Positions 7,795 to 10,203 of a stretch of 10,203 bases of DNA are shown in pieces. Under the pieces are notes generated by a model, which was not told the origin of the DNA, made no database searches, and worked only from the letters and a program-made list of their open reading frames with translations. The position numbers were made by a program, and so were the translations under genes. The stretch spans positions 1-10,203 of the forward strand of contig JASBUM010000053.1 in assembly GCA_030147905.1 (NCBI GenBank). The letters are read 5' to 3'. This stretch comes from Acidimangrovimonas sp. GTDB taxonomy: Bacteria > Pseudomonadota > Alphaproteobacteria > Rhodobacterales > Rhodobacteraceae. The stretch's first letter is position 1. Every line of letters starts with the position of its first letter.

Positions 7795-8762
7795 CAGTTC
7801 TTCGCGGCGAATTGCGTTCCCGCGCCCTTGTCGTTCTTCTTGCCCCAGTCGCGCTTGACCCCGAGCATCAGGACGATGTTCTTGGCCACGTAGATCGACG
7901 AATAGGTGCCGGTCAGAACCCCCCAGGTAATGGCGAAGACGAAGCCGCGGATGACGTCGCCGCCGAGAATCAGCATCGCAATGAGCGGGATCAGGGTGGA
8001 CCCGGACGTCATCAGCGTGCGGCTGAGCGTCTCGTTGGCCGAAAGGTTCAGCACGTCGCGCAGCGGCATCTTCTTGTATTTGATCAGGTTCTCGCGCGCC
8101 CGGTCGAAGACCACCACCGTATCGTTCAGCGAATAGCCGACGATGGTCAGCAACGCCGCGATGATCGACAGGTCGAAGCGGATCTGGAACAGGACGAAGA
8201 TACCGATGGTCAGCGCGACGTCATGCACCGTGGCCACCGCCGCGCCGAGGGCGAACTGCCATTCGAACCGCAGCCAGATATAGGCCATCACCGCGAAGAC
8301 GGCACCCGAGATGGCGATGATCGCCTTCCAGACCAGTTCACCCGATACCTTGGGGCCGACCGAGTTGACCGAGGGGAAGGTGACCGTCGGGTCTACCTTC
8401 TTGAGCGAACCCTCGATCTCGTGCAGCGTCGCCGGCGGCATGCTTTCCTGGCCCTTCTGGGCCTGCACGCGGATCAGCGAGACATGCTGCTTGGGACCGA
8501 AGTTCGGATCATAGACCTGGGTGATCGACACGTCGCCCAGGTTCAGCGGTCGCAGGGCCGCGCGGTACTGGGCGATGTTGATCGGGTTCTGGGCCTCGGT
8601 GCGGATCGTCGTGCCGCCGCGGAAGTCGATGCCGAAGTTCAGCCCGACGAAGAAGGCGGCGAGGATCGATATGACGACCAGCGCCATCGACCCGCCGAAG
8701 GTGACCTTGGCGATCGCGAAGAAGTCGATGTTGGTATTGTCGGGAACCAGACGCAAACGCAT
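7794..8762 (-). CDS. secF: Protein translocase subunit SecF
   Basis: Inner-membrane subunit of the SecDF accessory complex, which uses the proton gradient to pull secreted proteins out of SecYEG on the periplasmic side. The product has 322 aa and six predicted spans (about 20-40, 144-164, 168-190, 195-219, 247-267, 271-300). The periplasmic P4 region lies between spans 1 and 2. Conserved motifs are GIDFRGG at 44-50 and GYSLNDTVVVFDRARE at 209-224, with the functionally important Asp214. The ATG at 8762 is 1 nt after the secD stop, with GAGGT (8772-8768) 5 nt upstream. The stop overlaps the start of the Mth938-like gene. Everything is intact and typical. Confidence 0.97.
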   Translation of the reverse strand: MRLRLVPDNTNIDFFAIAKVTFGGSMALVVISILAAFFVGLNFGIDFRGGTTIRTEAQNPINIAQYRAALRPLNLGDVSITQVYDPNFGPKQHVSLIRVQAQKGQESMPPATLHEIEGSLKKVDPTVTFPSVNSVGPKVSGELVWKAIIAISGAVFAVMAYIWLRFEWQFALGAAVATVHDVALTIGIFVLFQIRFDLSIIAALLTIVGYSLNDTVVVFDRARENLIKYKKMPLRDVLNLSANETLSRTLMTSGSTLIPLIAMLILGGDVIRGFVFAITWGVLTGTYSSIYVAKNIVLMLGVKRDWGKKNDKGAGTQFAAKN

Positions 8763-8763
8763 G

Positions 8764-10203
8764 TCACACCTCGATGGTCTTGGGCCGGCGACGTTCGAAC
8801 CACATCACGATCATCAGCCGCGAAAGCCAGACGGTGGTGAAGACCGAGGTCATGATCCCCAGCCCCAGCGTCACGGCGAAGCCGCGCACCGGGCCGGAGC
8901 CGACGAAATAGAGGATCAGCGCCGAGATCATCGTGGTGATGTTGCTGTCCACGATGGCGCTCAGCGCGCGCTCGTACCCCAGTTCGATCGCGCGGGCCGG
9001 GCCGCGCGCGGCACGCAGTTCCTCGCGGATGCGCTCGTAGACCAGCACGTTGCCGTCGACGGCCGTCCCCACCGTCAGCACGATCCCGGCGATCCCCGGC
9101 AAGGTAAGCGTGCCACCGATCAGGGAAAGCGCGCCGAACATCATCGACAGGTTCAGGATCAGGCCGAGGTTGGCGATCCAGCCGAACCAGCCGTAGACCA
9201 GCACCATCAAGACCCCGACCGCGATCGACCCGACCACCGCGGCGATCTTGCCCGCGCGGATCGAGTCGGTGCCGAGCTGCGGGCCAACCGTGCGCTCCTC
9301 GAGGAAGGTCATCTTGGCCGGCAGCGCGCCGGCGCGCAACAGCACCGCAAGCTTGGTCGAACTGGCGACGGTGAAGTTGCCGGTGATGATCCCCGAACCG
9401 CCGCCGATATGGGCCTGGATCACCGGCGCCGAGATCACCTTGTTGTCCAGCACGATGGCGAAGGGCTGGCCGATATGGGTGGCGGTGTAGTCGCCGAACT
9501 TGCGCGCGCCCGAGGCGTCGAAGCGGAAGTTGACCGCGGGCTGGCCGTTCTGGTCGAAGGCGGGCTGCGCGTCGGTCAGGTCCTGTCCGGTGACGACGGG
9601 ATTTTGCTTGATGATATAGTAGAGACCCTGCTGATCCTGCGACGGCACCAGCTGGTTGCCGGGGCCGGGAACCGCATTCGCGTTCGAGCTTGTGCCGACG
9701 ACGCCGTTGAAGGTCAGCCGCGCGGTGGTACCGATCAGCGATTTCAGCTCACCCGCGCTGCCGATGCCGGGAACCTCGATCAGGATCCGGCTGTTGCCCT
9801 CGCGCTGGATGGTGGGTTCGCGGGTGCCGGCCGCGTCGATGCGGCGCCGGACAATTTCCAGCGACTGCTGCATCGTGCGTTCGTCCGTGGCGCGCTTCTC
9901 CGCCGGCGAAAGCTGGATGGTGATGACATTGCCCTGGGTGGCGACGGCCAGCGTCCGCTGTCCGACCCCGGTCAACGACACCACCGGCTGCGACAGTGTG
10001 CCGATCGCCGCAAGGGCGGTCTTCATCCCGGCGGGCTTCGAGATCTCGACCCGCAGTTCGCTCTTGGGCGAGGCCAGCCGGCGCACGTTGCCGACCTCGG
10101 CACGCTTGCCGCGCAGCGCGTCGCGCACCTCGGGCCAGAGCGAGTTCATCCGGTCGGCATAGACATCTTCCAGATGGACCTCGGCCAGAAGATAGGCGCC
10201 GCC
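8764..10203 (-). CDS. secD: Protein translocase subunit SecD (5' end outside window)
   Basis: Larger subunit of SecDF. The frame runs off the right edge: the first codons visible (10203 inward) read GGAYLLAEVHLEDVYADR, corresponding to the segment after the DLxGG motif, so the first span and start codon are missing (my estimate is several dozen residues). The ATG at 10149 lies inside this conserved segment and is not the start. In the 479 visible residues, the large periplasmic P1 domain comes first. It is followed by ARKFGDYTATHIGQPFAIVLD, then by the C-terminal five-span RND-like domain with GTAVDGNVLVYERIREEL, where the key transmembrane Asp is residue 383 of the visible part. The stop is followed 1 nt later by secF. 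yajC would be expected further right, outside the window. Confidence 0.97.
   Translation of the reverse strand, partial: GGAYLLAEVHLEDVYADRMNSLWPEVRDALRGKRAEVGNVRRLASPKSELRVEISKPAGMKTALAAIGTLSQPVVSLTGVGQRTLAVATQGNVITIQLSPAEKRATDERTMQQSLEIVRRRIDAAGTREPTIQREGNSRILIEVPGIGSAGELKSLIGTTARLTFNGVVGTSSNANAVPGPGNQLVPSQDQQGLYYIIKQNPVVTGQDLTDAQPAFDQNGQPAVNFRFDASGARKFGDYTATHIGQPFAIVLDNKVISAPVIQAHIGGGSGIITGNFTVASSTKLAVLLRAGALPAKMTFLEERTVGPQLGTDSIRAGKIAAVVGSIAVGVLMVLVYGWFGWIANLGLILNLSMMFGALSLIGGTLTLPGIAGIVLTVGTAVDGNVLVYERIREELRAARGPARAIELGYERALSAIVDSNITTMISALILYFVGSGPVRGFAVTLGLGIMTSVFTTVWLSRLMIVMWFERRRPKTIEV
8768..8772 (-). promoter_or_regulatory. Ribosome binding site of secF inside the secD 3' end
   Basis: GAGGT on the minus strand lies 5 nt before the secF ATG at 8762 and within the last codons of secD. 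Together with the 1-nt spacing of stop and start this indicates coupled translation of the two stoichiometric subunits. Confidence 0.65.

Noticed and set aside
7812..8840. Plus-strand 342-codon open frame opposite secF
   Set aside because: Antisense shadow of secF with Arg/Asp/Gln/His-rich composition and no motif; secF has clear conserved motifs and coupling to both neighbours.

Overview
The window looks like chromosomal core DNA from a G+C-rich alphaproteobacterium, most likely of the Rhodobacterales (Rhodobacter/Paracoccus-like). The evidence is strong codon bias to G or C in third positions, a long AcnA-type aconitase, and the order secD-secF-(Mth938-domain gene)-ccmA-ccmB-ccmC-ccmD-ccmG. 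I recall this order from the Rhodobacter capsulatus helABCDX region; that link is from memory and not from a search.

Layout. A single plus-strand gene, acnA (82-2832), starts behind a strong Shine-Dalgarno. It converges on a block of minus-strand genes filling the rest of the window. Read in their own direction (right to left), these are: secD (N-terminus cut by the window edge), secF, a small Mth938/NDUFAF3-like gene, a 382-base non-coding gap with a 15-bp degenerate tandem repeat, ccmA, ccmB, ccmC, ccmD (56 aa, easily missed), ccmG, a gap of about 310 bases with candidate regulatory signals, and a DUF2189-type membrane protein gene. The 248 bases between acnA and the DUF2189 gene hold a strong G/C hairpin but no gene.

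How the genes work together. SecD and SecF form the accessory subcomplex of the Sec translocon. The Mth938-like gene is coupled to secF by a TGATG junction and belongs to the family of the mitochondrial complex I assembly factor NDUFAF3. CcmA, B, C and D form the part of the System I cytochrome c maturation machinery that delivers haem to CcmE and releases it. CcmG is the periplasmic thioredoxin-like reductant for apocytochrome c or CcmH. ccmE, ccmF and ccmH are not here and must lie elsewhere if the pathway is complete. Aconitase is a 4Fe-4S TCA-cycle enzyme. The theme is envelope biogenesis and respiration, with translational coupling (1-8 nt overlaps) across most gene junctions.

I found no mobile element, CRISPR array, tRNA, rRNA, toxin-antitoxin pair or defence system, and nothing that amounts to a new multi-gene system. 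The points most worth a second look are the 15-bp tandem repeat before ccmA, the hairpin beside an extended -10-like motif upstream of the DUF2189 gene, the AT-rich leader of ccmC without a Shine-Dalgarno, and the secF/NDUFAF3-like coupling.
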